Shown: positions 34,983 through 47,309 of the stretch, one piece after another
How positions within the stretch are numbered: the first letter of the stretch is position 1
Layout of the letters: every line of letters starts with the position of its first letter
Assembly: GCF_014898055.3 (NCBI RefSeq)
Contig: NW_023604295.1
Location: 139,344,676-139,408,675 of the forward strand
Origin: Talpa occidentalis
Lineage: Eukaryota > Chordata > Mammalia > Eulipotyphla > Talpidae
Length of the DNA: 64,000 bases
Direction: 5' to 3'
Made by a program: the position numbers and the translations under genes
Notes under the pieces: model-generated
Database searches by the model: none
What the model was told of the DNA's origin: nothing
Seen by the model: the letters and a program-made list of their open reading frames with translations, nothing else

Positions 34983-36750
34983 AACCCAAACAAAGAGACA
35001 CCCCACTGATTGGAAAATTTTTGCACTTGTTTTGTATTTATGTTCCATGTGCTTGGTTGCTCTAGGATATTAACTCTCTTCATGTTGGAATGTGGAAGTT
35101 TACTGAGCAGTCTTTATTTATTAATCAGGAACTACACTTTCATCACTGGAAAGTACTCGATAATCACATGTGAAAGTTCTTCTCTGTCCAGTCGTTTTAC
35201 ATTTATTTATTTATTCCCTCTCAATACAGATTCATTATCTTTTCCATTTAATTTATCCTGTTCATCCCAATATCTCTCCTCCAAAGTAAGGTTTCTCTGT
35301 CAGTTTTGAAGTTGCATGGAAAGTCCTTTTACATATGTTCTCTATCTGCTGTCATCCAGCAAATGTCGTAGAGGCTTATATTTCTATTACTCTTATTAAT
35401 AAATTAAAAACAATATATTGAGGTTTTGCTCCCAATGATCACATAATGCATTATTATCTTGATTTTCTTCCAATTAAATTTTCAGAGTTATATTAGGGAC
35501 AGCTAGTCCATATTAAAAATTTGAGTTCTGCCAAGAGAATCTTTTATTACTCATCATTTGTTCTGACTTGGCATTCTTGTTTATTCTTCAAGGGATTCCC
35601 TTTTCATACAGAATCATTCACTTTCTGAACCAATGCGTAAACCTAGCAAGTCAGAATGAGATTATTTGATCTTTGATCTTTATGATATTTGATCTTTATG
35701 ATACCCCAAATTGTCCACTTCAATGTTTCATTTATTGGTGGATCTATATTTTGTGAATTGTCTGTTTAAAAAAATTTAAGTGCATCATAGTTTTCATAGA
35801 AAATTCTTTTAATTTTTGTCAAAGGGCACTTTCAAAAATTAAAATAATCTTATTTTTTTCATTTCTAATACTACTACATTTTGACGGTAAAATTGCTGGT
35901 GCACACTTGCCTTGAGCTGTGCTGAGAACATCCACCCTTCTGCCTGGGGTGGGTGTGGGGCTTCCCAATTTTTCTAACTCCTTGATCTCCCTGCTGGCGA
36001 ATCCACTCAGCTCTTGCAGTTTACACAACCCACTTTTGTCCTAATTTAATGTGGTTTTAAATCATTTCATGTGCAATCTGCCTCTTGAAATAAATGATAA
36101 ACTTTTTTAGGACAGAAGATATGTCTTAGAATTATATACTCCTGATTCCTCTATAATTTCAAAAGCTAAACTTAATAAAAAAGTTTAAATTTGTTAGTTA
36201 CTAAACAGACTATCTCCAATTTTTAAACAAAGAATCTTTATGCAAGTCGTTAACTTTTAACAATAGCACCATAGAGATACAGGCATGCTAATTTAAAACT
36301 TAATTTTTATAGTTAGGGAAATTATCCACAGAAGTTAAATGAACGTTGGAAGATAATATAGCAAAATTGTTCTGCTAGCATTTTGAGAAGCACTCACTAT
36401 CTTATACTGGCATTTTTGTTGGTAGATAGGTAGAAATAACTTTCCTTTGATCTTTTTGGATAATTGACTAACTGAATCTGTATTTAGAACATACAATTTG
36501 AGGTATTTAAAGTATGAAACACAAACACATGATTAATTTTGCTTCTTTCTAGCAACAAAGATGTTAATTGATTACTTTAGTGACAACATGTTTATGGATA
36601 GGTATGTGTGTGTGTGTGCGACAGGTGACAGTTAAATCCATAATGGATTATAACATGAAGTTTATAAGTTTATAACATGAAGTTTATATGATTTTTATGT
36701 ATTGGGAGGGGGTCCATTGGACTAAGGTAGAAGATTATGGGTGCACTGGT
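34983..36750. other. Unassigned AT-rich sequence
   Basis: It holds a short local repeat of 'tttgatctttatgata' near 35680-35703, a (TG)n stretch near 36604-36618, and a two-copy 'ataacatgaagtttata' near 36648-36686. No gene. Confidence 0.55.
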
Positions 36751-36807
36751 GGTTGTGGTAACATATACCTGAAGTGTATTGTCTGTTGTGGTAACATATA
36801 CCTGAAG
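36751..36807. repeat. Two-copy tandem duplication, period 33 bp
   Basis: GTTGTGGTAACATATACCTG occurs at 36752 and 36785, each followed by AAG. The copies are identical over about 23 bp, so the duplication is recent. Confidence 0.85.
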
Positions 36808-38954
36808 AGGTATGAATCTGTATCTCTGAATCACATACAGTGTTATAATCCAGTATTACCTCAATTAATCTAAAAAAAAATCTAAGATTGTGAAATGAGA
36901 CATTATGGGATTAATTATTAAAATGCAATGTATATTAAACATTTCTTAACATCACTATTTTAAAAAATTAAATGGAATAGAAAAAGCAATAGAGGAAACA
37001 TTTTAAACAAAAAAAGATTTTTATGCATTTTATAACTTTCATATCAGATGATAATATAACAAATTGCTAGTTAACTACCAGTGTTTCTTTTTATGCAACC
37101 GTAAGTCTGTGAATTACTAGCAAGCACTGAAGTTATATTCTAATGACACTAAAATTTAAACTATTAAAATACATTTTATATCCTCTGTGGAACACATACA
37201 CATATCTACACTAGTATATTTAATTTTAAAAGTATGAATCTAAATAAAAGGATTCTTATGTAAGATAGGAATATATTTCTAGCTCCTGATTTTTTCATAC
37301 TTATCATTGTGTTTAATAATATGATTATTATTTAAAAAATAATAATTCCAAATCATGTAATATGCTGTGTCAGCATTTGTTATTTGCACACTTATTACAA
37401 ACAGTCATATTGTGGGTCCTAGTAATCTAATATGGACCTTAAAATTCTCTTTCCTCCTCATGTAGTATTTTCTAGTTCATACCAGAGAAAATAGATTTCA
37501 TTGCACAGTTTACTGGGCTGAATAATATGAACCAATACATATGTTATAAGCGTTTTAACTCTTTGTCTCTGTTTAATAGAGTAAAATGCATTTTGTTTCC
37601 TCAAACAGACATTGAAGTCCCAAGGTTCAATTATACATAAGACAAAATAGGAAAAGAGGTTGGAGCATCCAGTGAGGGCGGTGAAATCCTCCTGACCTGG
37701 ACTGTCCTCTGACTATTCACCTTTCAGTGAATTGAATACGCAGCCTAGGGCTGCAGTTCAACGTGAAGCAAAGATGTTTTGTTCATTAACTACACACCCT
37801 TGATGTTCAGCTCTCATTTACACAATGTCAATATGCTTCTTGCAGTTCTTTTTGCTCCTCTCAAACAAACTATGACCTTTAATTGAAAGGAGAAAATTAG
37901 TCGCGATCCTGTGTTAAGAGATAGCTAGAAGGGGATTTGAATTTAGCAGAACGGATAGTAGTCAAGAGTTTGGGATGCAGAGAGCTGAAGGTAGAAGACA
38001 ACAATCAAATAAGATACCCAGAAGGAAAGTGACATGTGACAGATTAATATGAAATCTACATAGAGGAACAATAGACTAATAGTGCCTGAATATGGCATCT
38101 GTTGGCTTCTATCTCAATTTTTATTGTGGAGCAGTGACAGTAAGCTTCTTATGTGTAACGAGTGGCTTTTCCCCTTTTCTTTTTGAAATCATGCTGTTAG
38201 TCACTGATCAGTCACAATAACAATGAGAGCTTGTCCTCAGTTAACGCTTGCCCTCCTAGAAGCTTAACACACGCAAAACATCCCGATTCGCTCATTGGTT
38301 TTATTGTTTCTAAACTCTGTAAACTCCCCTTGTGCAGCCTCTGGGCCCAATTAAATGATTTTTTTTTTAAATTTAGGTTAGCAAAAGAGAAGAAAATGCC
38401 CTTTACTTTCTCTGGGTGTAAAGACTAAATGGTACCTTGACATGAGGCACTAACACAGACGGTGCTAATATAAAGATGAAAATGCAACAGAATCCTGGCA
38501 TGTGTGTCTCGCTCCCTCCTTCTTATCCTTTGTGGCATAAAAGAGGCAGGTTTCCTTTTCCCATCATCTGCTGTCACAATACTGCCTGGACTGCCTTGCA
38601 AAATTACCTCTAAGTGACACCAAATTTGTGCCGAGTTCTGGCAGATGACAAAACTGAACATCAAGTAAAACGCAATTGAGAAATGATTTTGAGGTGCTTT
38701 GCAAAGTATCGAAGCCGTTTTGGTGTTAGCCTTGAACAGTGGTGCAGAGAAACAAATAAAATTCATCAGGCAATTGTTTTAAAACAATATTGACAAGTGG
38801 TGCCACCTCTGAGAAGCCAACTTTCCCAGACAGAAGAAGTGGCACAGGGACTGTGCTTATCAAAGGCGAATTTTAGCCTCGTATCCAACAATCTGAAGGA
38901 TCGAGGAGGATTAAAGCTCAATATTTTATATAAAGGTTATCAAAATCTCTGAAC
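36808..38954. other. Unassigned sequence
   Basis: No recognisable gene or repeat. The minus frame 38425-38766 (113 codons) has no domain. Some of 37.6-38.9 kb is less AT-rich and could be non-repeat conserved DNA, which only a comparative alignment could show. Confidence 0.5.
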
Positions 38955-39470
38955 TATATGATCTATTGCAACATAACCTCAAACTTAAAGACATGAAATG
39001 TCAACACTTCCCTGCGCTTTGACTTTCTGTGGATCAGAAATAAAACGGCATCACAAGAAAAGCAGTTTTTGCTCAATGTCTGGGGAGCCTCAGGGGAGAT
39101 CTGAATGTTGGGAGGGGAGCCCTAACTTTGAGGCTGGAGCCATCTGGAAGTGTCTTCACCTGGGGCAGCTCCTGGGCTAGGAGGACAGGAAGTTCAGCTG
39201 GAACTGTCAGCCATATACTTCATGGACTCCCTCCAGGAGGCCTGGAATTCTCCTAGCAGGACTGCTGGCTCCCAAGGCTGTGTTCTGACCAGGAGCAGCC
39301 AGAGAACAGGCATCCAGGGGAGCCAGATGGAAGCTGCATGCCTTTGACCTTGCCTTGGAAGTCACATAGCATCACTTCCTCTGTAGATCAAAGCAGTCAC
39401 CACCTGCCCAGTTTCAACAGGTGGGGACAGAGCTTTGACTCTGCTGGGGGAGGAAAGTCAAAGAACATGG
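38955..39470 (+). mobile_element. Ancient MER-type interspersed repeat (unnamed)
   Basis: It follows a familiar long mammalian repeat: 'ttgcaacataacctcaaact' at the start, a G-rich centre, then 'cttgccttggaagtcacata', 'catcacttcctctgtagatc', 'aggtggggacagagctttga' and 'gaggaaagtcaaagaacatg'. I recall the consensus but not its name. Confidence 0.65.
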
Positions 39471-39486
39471 GGGTCTTCTTATATTT

Positions 39487-39764
39487 TTGAAAGATTTATT
39501 TTTTTAAGATTTATTTATTTATGCATACAAGAACTGGGGTAAAGGCGAGAAGTATGGGAGGTGAGAGGATTCATCAGAGACTGATTGGGGAGCAGAACAG
39601 GTCGATAGACTGAAATACACTGCTGAGGGGAGCAGCGGGCGAGTCAGGAGAGGTCTGCTGTGCCATGTGAGTAGCTCCATGGCTGGGGTTTAAACTCATG
39701 TTGCAGTGGCTATGGACAGTTTCATAGGTTGTGTCTTAACCCCTTGAACCACCAGGGAGGTCCC
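39487..39764 (-). mobile_element. tRNA-derived SINE, older subfamily (first of a tandem pair)
   Basis: Reverse copy with 'gcatacaagaactggggta' and head 'accaccagggaggtccc'. Its head directly abuts the tail of the next copy. Confidence 0.9.
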
Positions 39765-40022
39765 AAGATTTATTTATTGATGCATACAAAAACTGGGGTG
39801 TAGTCCAGAGGTGTGGGGGTGAGAGGATTCACCAGAGACAGAGTGGGGATCAGAACAGGGGATTGACTGATATACACTGTTGAGGGGAGCAGTGGGTGAG
39901 ACAGGAGAGGTCTGCTGTGCCATATGGGTCAGCTCCCTGGCCAGGGATTGAACTTGTGCTGCAGTGGCAGGTGATAGCTTCATAGTGTTGAGACTTTAAA
40001 ACCTGCACCACAAGGGAAGCCC
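39765..40022 (-). mobile_element. tRNA-derived SINE, older subfamily (second of a tandem pair)
   Basis: Reverse copy beginning 'aagatttatttattgatgc' with head 'caccacaagggaagcccc'. Same orientation as the copy before it, with no spacer. Confidence 0.9.
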
Positions 40023-40584
40023 CCATGATCCACTTTCATGATGAATAAATTCACTTTTCAGTCTACACTAGGAGGCGCGTTGATATATACTTTCTTAGAA
40101 CCTCTTGTGTTCTATGAGGTGTTCATTCAATGCGACTTTCTAGAAACATTTCCCTCTCCCAGAAGAACCCTCTGATGATGGAAACCATGAAAAACCAATG
40201 CAGACTGTGTCTAAAAACTGACTTAAAGATTTTACTCAGTGCATCCTTTCAAGTTTTTTCAAATGCTAGTGACATTTAAATAGAAGAAAACCATATAATT
40301 TTGATTGTATTCAATCATTAGCCCTCTCATTTTCTCAAGATGGTCTGGTAAACATCATTCTTGCTTCATTCAATATTTTCAGCCAAGTAATTTTAGTCAT
40401 AATTTTGTTAGATTCTAAATTGTTTTTAAAAGATTAAAAATTATTTGGGCTTTGCGTCAGCTAATAGCCATTTGAGGATAAGAGAAAATAAATACCACGG
40501 AACAGAGTTCTAGAGGAGTAAGTAAAAAGTAGACAGAAAGTACTATGGCTGTGATGCAATCACCTTAAAGAAGACCCTAAGTTC
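40023..40584. other. Unassigned sequence
   Basis: Nothing recognised between the SINEs. Confidence 0.5.
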
Positions 40585-40831
40585 GGGCCTCCCTGGTGGT
40601 GCAGGGGTTATCGCCAGCCACTGTGGCCTGAGTGTGATCCCCAGCCTGGGAGCTGGCCCACATGCTGCAGCAGACCTCTCCTGTCTCCCCGCTGCTCCCC
40701 TCAGCAGTGGATTTCAGTAGACCTGCTTATTCTGCTCCCCACTCTGTCTCTGGTGAATCCTCTCACCCTCCGCACCTCTGGACTACACCCCAGTTCTTGT
40801 ATGCATAAATAAAGAAAATACATCTTTATAA
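40585..40831 (+). mobile_element. tRNA-derived SINE, older subfamily
   Basis: Sense copy from 'gggcctccctggtggtgca' through 'agttcttgtatgcataaata' with an A-rich tail. The tRNA-like head has diverged (the B box reads 'gtgtgatcccc'). The tail passes straight into a tetranucleotide microsatellite. Confidence 0.9.
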
Positions 40832-40950
40832 ATACATACATACGTACATGCATACATGCGTACGCACGTACATACATACATGCATACATACATACGTATG
40901 TACGTACGTACATACATGCATGCATACATACATACATACGTACGTACATA
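40832..40950. repeat. CATA/CGTA tetranucleotide microsatellite
   Basis: About 120 bp of alternating purine-pyrimidine tetranucleotides (CATA, CGTA, CATG). It includes palindromes such as TACGTACGTA and TGCATGCA. It grows out of the SINE tail. It yields repetitive Met-Tyr-Val/Cys open frames that are not genes. Confidence 0.95.
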
Positions 40951-41049
40951 AATAAGAAAGTGGATCATGAGAAAAGGGACTGTGACCCTAAAACTTTACC
41001 TCTATCTTTGTCACTTATAATCAAAGTTACAATGACTCTCTTACTGTTC

Positions 41050-41345
41050 CTCAAATAGGACAGCACAGACTCCGCAGCCTTCTTTAGAGGCCTGGCTCAC
41101 TCATCTCTTTAGAGCTCCTGTTTAATTATCACTTCCAGTCCCTTTTCACAAAGTCCCTGCCCCTGTCATTCATACTCTACAGTTTCGTCAAAGCATTTCC
41201 CTATTGTAAAAGTATTCGTTTATTTCTATCTCCATCACCAAAATGTAAATTCCATGAACACTAAACTTTTTAACTGTGTTTTCTACTATAGCTTTGGTTC
41301 TGAGAACAGTGTCTGGTCCATAGTAAGCAATTAGTAGACACTTAG
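41050..41345 (+). mobile_element. L2 LINE 3' end
   Basis: 'gtttaattatcacttccag', 'tcaccaaaatgtaaattcca', 'gagaacagtgtctggtccat' and 'agtaagcaattagtagacac' match the L2 3' end in order. Confidence 0.8.
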
Positions 41346-42779
41346 TATATAAAAAAAATATAGACCAAGAACATAAAGACACTCTGTTGTGCTAGATATG
41401 AGAAAATAATTATAGATTCATTCAAGAATCTTATATGACTTTTAAAATCAGATACAGTGCCTGGTAGATTATAGTAGATTGTCTTTTTAGCTGATGCACC
41501 AAAACAGCTGAAGCAAAGGCCGAGTCTGCCATGTTCTAAAATGCTGTTTTAGATCACTTGTGAGTTACAGAGCCAGGAGCCGGAAACTGCCCACAACATT
41601 GACCATTACCCCCTCCAGTTATACAGAAGACACCCAAGAATTCATTAAAGGAACTATTTCTATGGGAGTTTTCTTAAAGATTTTAAGGAGGTAGGTTCTT
41701 TTGGTGTTTTTTCTCATTAAACCAAGTGAGAAGAGCTTTTGGAAAAATAAAAATGTCCTTACTTTCATTTCTAAATGCTCTTACATTTTCATAGTAAAGT
41801 TACAGGAGCACACTTACATAGTAAAGTTACAGGTGCTGAGAATGTGCAGCATCCTGACTGATGAGGTGGGAGGGTTTACCCAAAAAAGCTTAGGAATCTT
41901 GACCTGTGGGCTGGCTGGTGTAGACACAATGATTGGTAGCTGACTCAAGTGTGAAAAAGTCTAAGACCTTTATAATTGTTGGCAGAGCATGAAGAAAGGT
42001 AACTAGAGCCAGTGATTGCTGCTTGCTCACTGATTTGGGGTAAAGTTGTTTGTATCCAATGAATGAGACATAGAACACTCAGCATGGAGCCAGCTACGTC
42101 TATACTTGTTTACTTATGTGGGTCTCCTGAGTCCTTTGAATCTCTGCTGGAAACTTGACATTTCCCAAATGAATCAGTTGATGTTTTTTTTCTTAGTGTC
42201 TTGGGATTAGGTAGTGCAGGTCCTTTAACAGGATTAACATTTCTTGGCCAATATGATTTCCATGTTGTCTGTTTTGGGCTCATTAGAAACACTCCCCCAC
42301 TCTTGAGCTCCAGCAGATGGGGATTGGTAGCTGGCTTCCTCCATCATTCATGCTCTCTCTGTCCAGTGCTTACTCACCACTATCCAAATCGCTTACCTTT
42401 GTCTTATCGACCTTGATTGGATTTCAGTTAATTGTTTTCCTAAAAATCTAGGGTTCATTGAAGTCCTTGTCTACACTTGAAATACTCCCAATTCCTTCAG
42501 TGGGGAAACTGGCATTCAGCTCAGACAGATGACTTTCTGCCAAAAAGTCATCTCCCCCAAACTTAAATTCTCAATCTTTTTTAATGAGGAGATGGGTGAT
42601 AAGCCATGGGTCACATGTGGAAGTGCTTCTGGGGGCCAGTTCCAGCTTTCTGTGGGTTATGGGAGAGATTAACACTTTTTTTCTAGAATTTCTGTCATAA
42701 TTATCATGAAAATAATCCTGTTTGAGTACACCATTTCACTAACATCTAAATCCAAGAATGCATTAAAAAGTACTTTATG
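41346..42779. other. Unassigned sequence
   Basis: CATAGTAAAGTTACAGG occurs at 41790-41806 and 41817-41833 (period 27 bp). Otherwise nothing is recognised. Confidence 0.5.
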
Positions 42780-44650
42780 ATCAAGTAAAGTTTATTAGAA
42801 TGAAAGGATAGTTTCTCTTCATAATATCAGCCAATGTAAGACAGTCCATGAATAGACTGAGAAACATCACATAAATATCTCAATTAGATGCTAAATAAAA
42901 CTTTTATAAAGTTCATTATTTTAAATATTGGAAGGAACACTATAAATATTGAAACAAGCAACTTAAAAAGTTGGATTTCTATTTATCATGTGCTATAAAA
43001 CTCTCAGAAGGAACTGCTAATGTGTTAAAAGCCTATACCATAATTATATCAAATATAATTTTAAAGATTAATTTTTGACACATTATTTTTGAGAGGGAAC
43101 AAAACAAAGGCACCCAATTTTCATTATTACAGTTCATTAATTTACTAAAGTTTAGGATTAATTTTTTAAAATACAGTGAAAGAAATGTGGAACTGGTTTC
43201 CTAGTTGAGAAACTAGGAAATAATAAAAGAATGAAACGCTGTCATTGTAAAGAATCTCCACAGAAATTCTAATAGAATTAATGAATAATGAGTTATTAAG
43301 AGAACTGAATATGTTTGCTGAACATGAAGTCAACTTACTAAATTCTTCAGCATTCATATAAACCATTAATAACCGAATACAAAGTTTAATATAAAACAAT
43401 GGCAACAACAATAAAAACTATGTAGAAATTACCTTTGAGAGAACATATAAAGCCTTTAACAATAGAAATTTCAAAACTGTTGTCAAGGAAATAAAGGGAG
43501 ACCAGAATAAATGAAGAGACATATTATTATGTCATTAACAATATGAAGAACTTTACTAAATTAATTTAAAAACTCAATGTGATTTCAATAAAAATTTTAG
43601 TAGTATATTTGGTAGGATTGAACATACATAAATATATGGAAAGCTGAGATAGCAGGAGGTCATCCTAGTTGCTACTTCTACACTTAGAAGTAGTTTCCTA
43701 AGAGATACATAAAGGCATTACAAAAGCTAAATAATAACTGCAATTGGTAATATTGTAGAAAACAACTGAAAGATTAGTGTCATGAGATAGGGATCAAAAA
43801 TGAACCCTTGATGTGGAAACTAGAATACGATCCTCATTTTGTTGCAAAAGTTTCATAAATTATTTTAGGAAACAGCCTTACAAAATAAAGAAAGTTGCCT
43901 CTTTAGTTCATACCACATGCAATGGTGGACTCCAGATTGTTTAATGATTTCAATGTAAATAGTAAAACTATTTTTAAAATATGGGAATGAGGAGATAGTT
44001 CTTTCCAGAACCCTAAAAGCACAATGCAAATTAATTTAACCATATAAAGATTCAGAATTTTGGCTCAGTGAAGAATATCACAGAAAGAATTAACAGATGG
44101 GTGACAGAATGGGAGAAAATGTTTGCAAAGGATTTAATATTGAGGTTATATAGAGAACGACTTCCAAGCAACTGAAAAAGATGAGGAAATTAGGAAATTG
44201 GGCAAAAGATATAAAGCACAAAATGACTGCTGTGTATAAAGACATGTAATCTTTTCAATAATCAGACAAATGTAAAAGAAAACAAAAGTAAAATAGTATT
44301 TTACCCCTATTGAATTGAACAAAATGAGAATTGTATAAGCAAGTGTTGATAGAATGGGGTATTTGGGTGACCCTGGTCATCTACAGCTGTGGGTACATCG
44401 GCTGGTACAGTCCATCTGGAGGTAAATACGTAATAGTGAACTTGCAAATGCTAATATCCTGTTATTTAGTAATTCAATCTCTCTTTTTGGGCTCCAGATA
44501 ATCTAGCCCCTGTTCTAAACAGGGACATGTCTGAAAAGTATGGGGAATTAAAGAACTGGGGCAATCTAGGCGTTCATTTATTAGGAGAGTAAAATAAGCA
44601 AAGTTGTTGGTTACGTGGTAACTAACATGTAAATAACATGTCTCAACTTT
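42780..44650 (+). mobile_element. Ancient L1 relic, sense (ORF2 region to 3' part)
   Basis: Old L1 in + orientation: 'atgaaaggatagtttctctt', 'caaaggcacccaattttcat', 'caatgtgatttcaataaaaa', 'agatgggtgacagaatggga' with 'gaaaatgtttgcaaagg', and 'gtacagtccatctggaggta' occur in ORF2 order. Many stops and indels. The right part (after about 44470) is poorly conserved. Confidence 0.72.
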
Positions 44651-44667
44651 AAAATACACTTGATTGA

Positions 44668-44956
44668 GGTCCTCCCTGGTAGCACAAGGGGTTGGGTCAC
44701 AGCACTGTGAAGCTATCCACAGCCACTGCAGCACAAGTTCGATCCCTGCCAGGGAGCTGACCCACATGGTGCAGCAGACCTCTCCTGACTTGCCCGCTAC
44801 TCCCCTCAGCAGTGTATTTCAGTCAATCCACCTGTTCTGCTCCCCACTCTGCCTCTGGTGAATCCACTCACCCCCTATACCCGCACCTCTAGCCTGTGCC
44901 CCAGTTCTTGAATGCATAAATAAATATTTTAAAAACAGTTTTAAAAATAAAAAAAT
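44668..44956 (+). mobile_element. tRNA-derived SINE, older subfamily
   Basis: Sense copy; B box 'agttcgatccc' near 44736. Target duplication AAAATACACTTGATTGA (44651-44667) and AAAATACTCTTGATTGA (44957-44973), one mismatch in 17. Confidence 0.94.
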
Positions 44957-44999
44957 AAAATACTCTTGATTGAAAGAGTGAAAACATTATTGATATTAA

Positions 45000-45254
45000 G
45001 ATTTATTTATTTATTTATACAAGCACTGGGTACAGTCAGAAGCATGGGAGGGTGAGAGAATTCACCAGAGTCAGAGCGGGGAGAAGAACAGACAGACTGA
45101 CGAAGTACACTGCTGAGGGGAGCAGCGGGTGGCAGGAGAGGTCTGCGCGCCATGTGGGACCCTTGCCCTGTGGCCGGGGATTGAACCGGCGCTGCAGAGG
45201 CTGCGGGCAGCTTTGCAACCCAGTGCTCAACCGCTGCACCACTGGGGAGGCCCC
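45000..45254 (-). mobile_element. tRNA-derived SINE, younger GC-rich subfamily
   Basis: Reverse copy with 'gcactgggtacagtcagaag', and 'ctgcgcgccatgtgggac' in the body. Target duplication ACATTATTGATATTAA (44984-44999) and ACACTATTGATATTAA (45255-45270). It is missing about 13 bp in the tRNA-related part compared with 24051-24328. Confidence 0.94.
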
Positions 45255-45302
45255 ACACTATTGATATTAAAAGAATAACTACAAGAAATTTCCTAACACA
45301 TT

Positions 45303-45577
45303 ACTTTTTAAAAAAAAAATTATTTATTTATGCATACAAGAGCTGGGGTACAGGCCAGAAATGCAGGGAGGTGAGAGGATTCACCAGAGACAGAGTGGGG
45401 AACGGATCAGGCAGACTGACTGAAATACACTGCTGAGGGGAGCAGTGGGCGAGACAGGAGAGGACTACTTCGCCATGTGGGTTTCTCTCTGACAGGCTGG
45501 GGATTGAACTTGTGTTATAGAGGCTGCAGATTGCTTCATAGTGCAGTGCTTAACCCCTTGTGCCACCAGGGAGTCTC
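45303..45577 (-). mobile_element. tRNA-derived SINE, older subfamily
   Basis: Reverse copy from the A/T tail to 'gccaccagggagtctc'. Flanks AACACATTACTTTT and AACACATTATTCTT are an imperfect duplication. Confidence 0.92.
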
Positions 45578-47309
45578 AACACATTATTCTTGATGTAGAA
45601 ATTCCCACCCTAAAAGAATCATCTGAAAACATGAAATCTTACTATGGCAGTGACAGGTTAGTGGGAGTCAAACTCAGGTAGGGATGTAAGATATACTATA
45701 TCAATAAAATGATGTAAAATTAAATTAAATAGGACTGCTTCAGTATAATGATGAAAGTGTATTGTGATTTGTATAAAATGTTTAATTCAACTCATTTAAG
45801 CCTATTGTAAAAATCAAATTTCATGTTGTTATAGTTTAATGCATAAGAACAATTGGTCATACAGGCATATTCTGTTCTACTCTCAATCATTTTTTGAAAT
45901 CTCTTTATAAAACTGAGTAGAATGTTCATTGTTATGTCTTAAATTTTTCTGCATTTTAGGTTTTTAAATGTGAGACGTTTAAAAAATTGGTGTGGATAAT
46001 CTATGGCTAAAGGAATTCCTCGTTTGTCTTCATAATGCCACCACATACATGAGTATGGGAAACATTTTTGTCATTGTAAATGACATTCTGTTCTAACATT
46101 GGCCAATATTTTCTACTGAAAATGGGAAACTACTAAAAATGTACCAAACCTGGGCCTCACTTGTGCATAATGACACTTTAATTTTTTGTTTGTTTGTTTT
46201 TTGAGGACTTGGTGATTAGTTATTTCTGCTACAAAATACATGTCCACTATCAAAAATAATCCTTCCCTGTTTTACTGTTGAAATCCAAACCTAATACATT
46301 TACAAATATAATGACTATTTTGCCAATTTGATGTATAAAGTGTGTCATGTACTATATTTATTTCCTTAAAGTCACAATGCATTTTGTCTATAATTGATTA
46401 GAACTCTCCTTGCAATAATCATTGTATAGGAGAAATGCTGTTTGGAGAGGCAAGGGAGAATAAAGTTAAGAAAAGCAGAAAATATTTCCCTAAATAACAG
46501 AAAGCAATTCTAAAGAAATGCTAGAACTCACAAACAAAATAATTGTATTCTTGTGCAAGGATTAAAAATCTCATTAGATAATCACATAATATAGCTTCTA
46601 GGAAAAAGTATCCTTGAAAGTTTTTTCAATATATAACATTAAAAACAGAACAATTAATATTATGGAGTGGCCAGTGGGAAAGAGTATTTGCATTTAATGA
46701 AATCTGCACAAATTCATATTCTTTCATTTCATAGAAACAGGAAACTTGATATTTTATTGTATTTAGTTATTTCTTTGGGGAAATACTTTTGGAGTAACAG
46801 ATTTCATCCTGAGCTCTCTGCTTCTGTTATATGGTGTTTATTCAAGATAATTTTTAAGTTGCAAGAAAATGCAAGTTATTGATTCTTATTAGATTTATTT
46901 ACTGTTTTGGTGCTTCAGAGATTTTCCTTATAAGATATGTATATTTGGTTATCTAACCTCCCGACATCTGGGCTGGTATTTACTGTTGATATATATCTTC
47001 CTTTTCTCATCCTGGAGTTTCAAATGCCAGCTAGTGGTATGTCCTTTGTATTTTGTGAATTAAAATAGTTGCCATTCTTTAAAATACCATGTTATCCATG
47101 ATTCATCTTTTATTAAAATTAAATCCACAGACTACCATACGCATAGGCTTATCACATTTTATCTTCACCTAAGTATTTAACAACATAAATCATGTTTAGG
47201 TATTCTATCATGTCCTACTAGGGAAAAATAACTGGGTCTTAAATGATTTTTTTAGTTGTAATTATAACAATAGCTAGACTTCTTCTCCTGATGGCTTTTT
47301 TTTTCCCAG
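45578..47309. other. Unassigned AT-rich sequence
   Basis: No gene or repeat is recognised. The last bases (about 47288-47309) form the branch-point and polypyrimidine region of the candidate exon. Confidence 0.5.

Noticed and set aside
40701..40968. Repetitive Met-Tyr-Val-Cys frames
   Set aside because: Translation of the tetranucleotide microsatellite and SINE tail.
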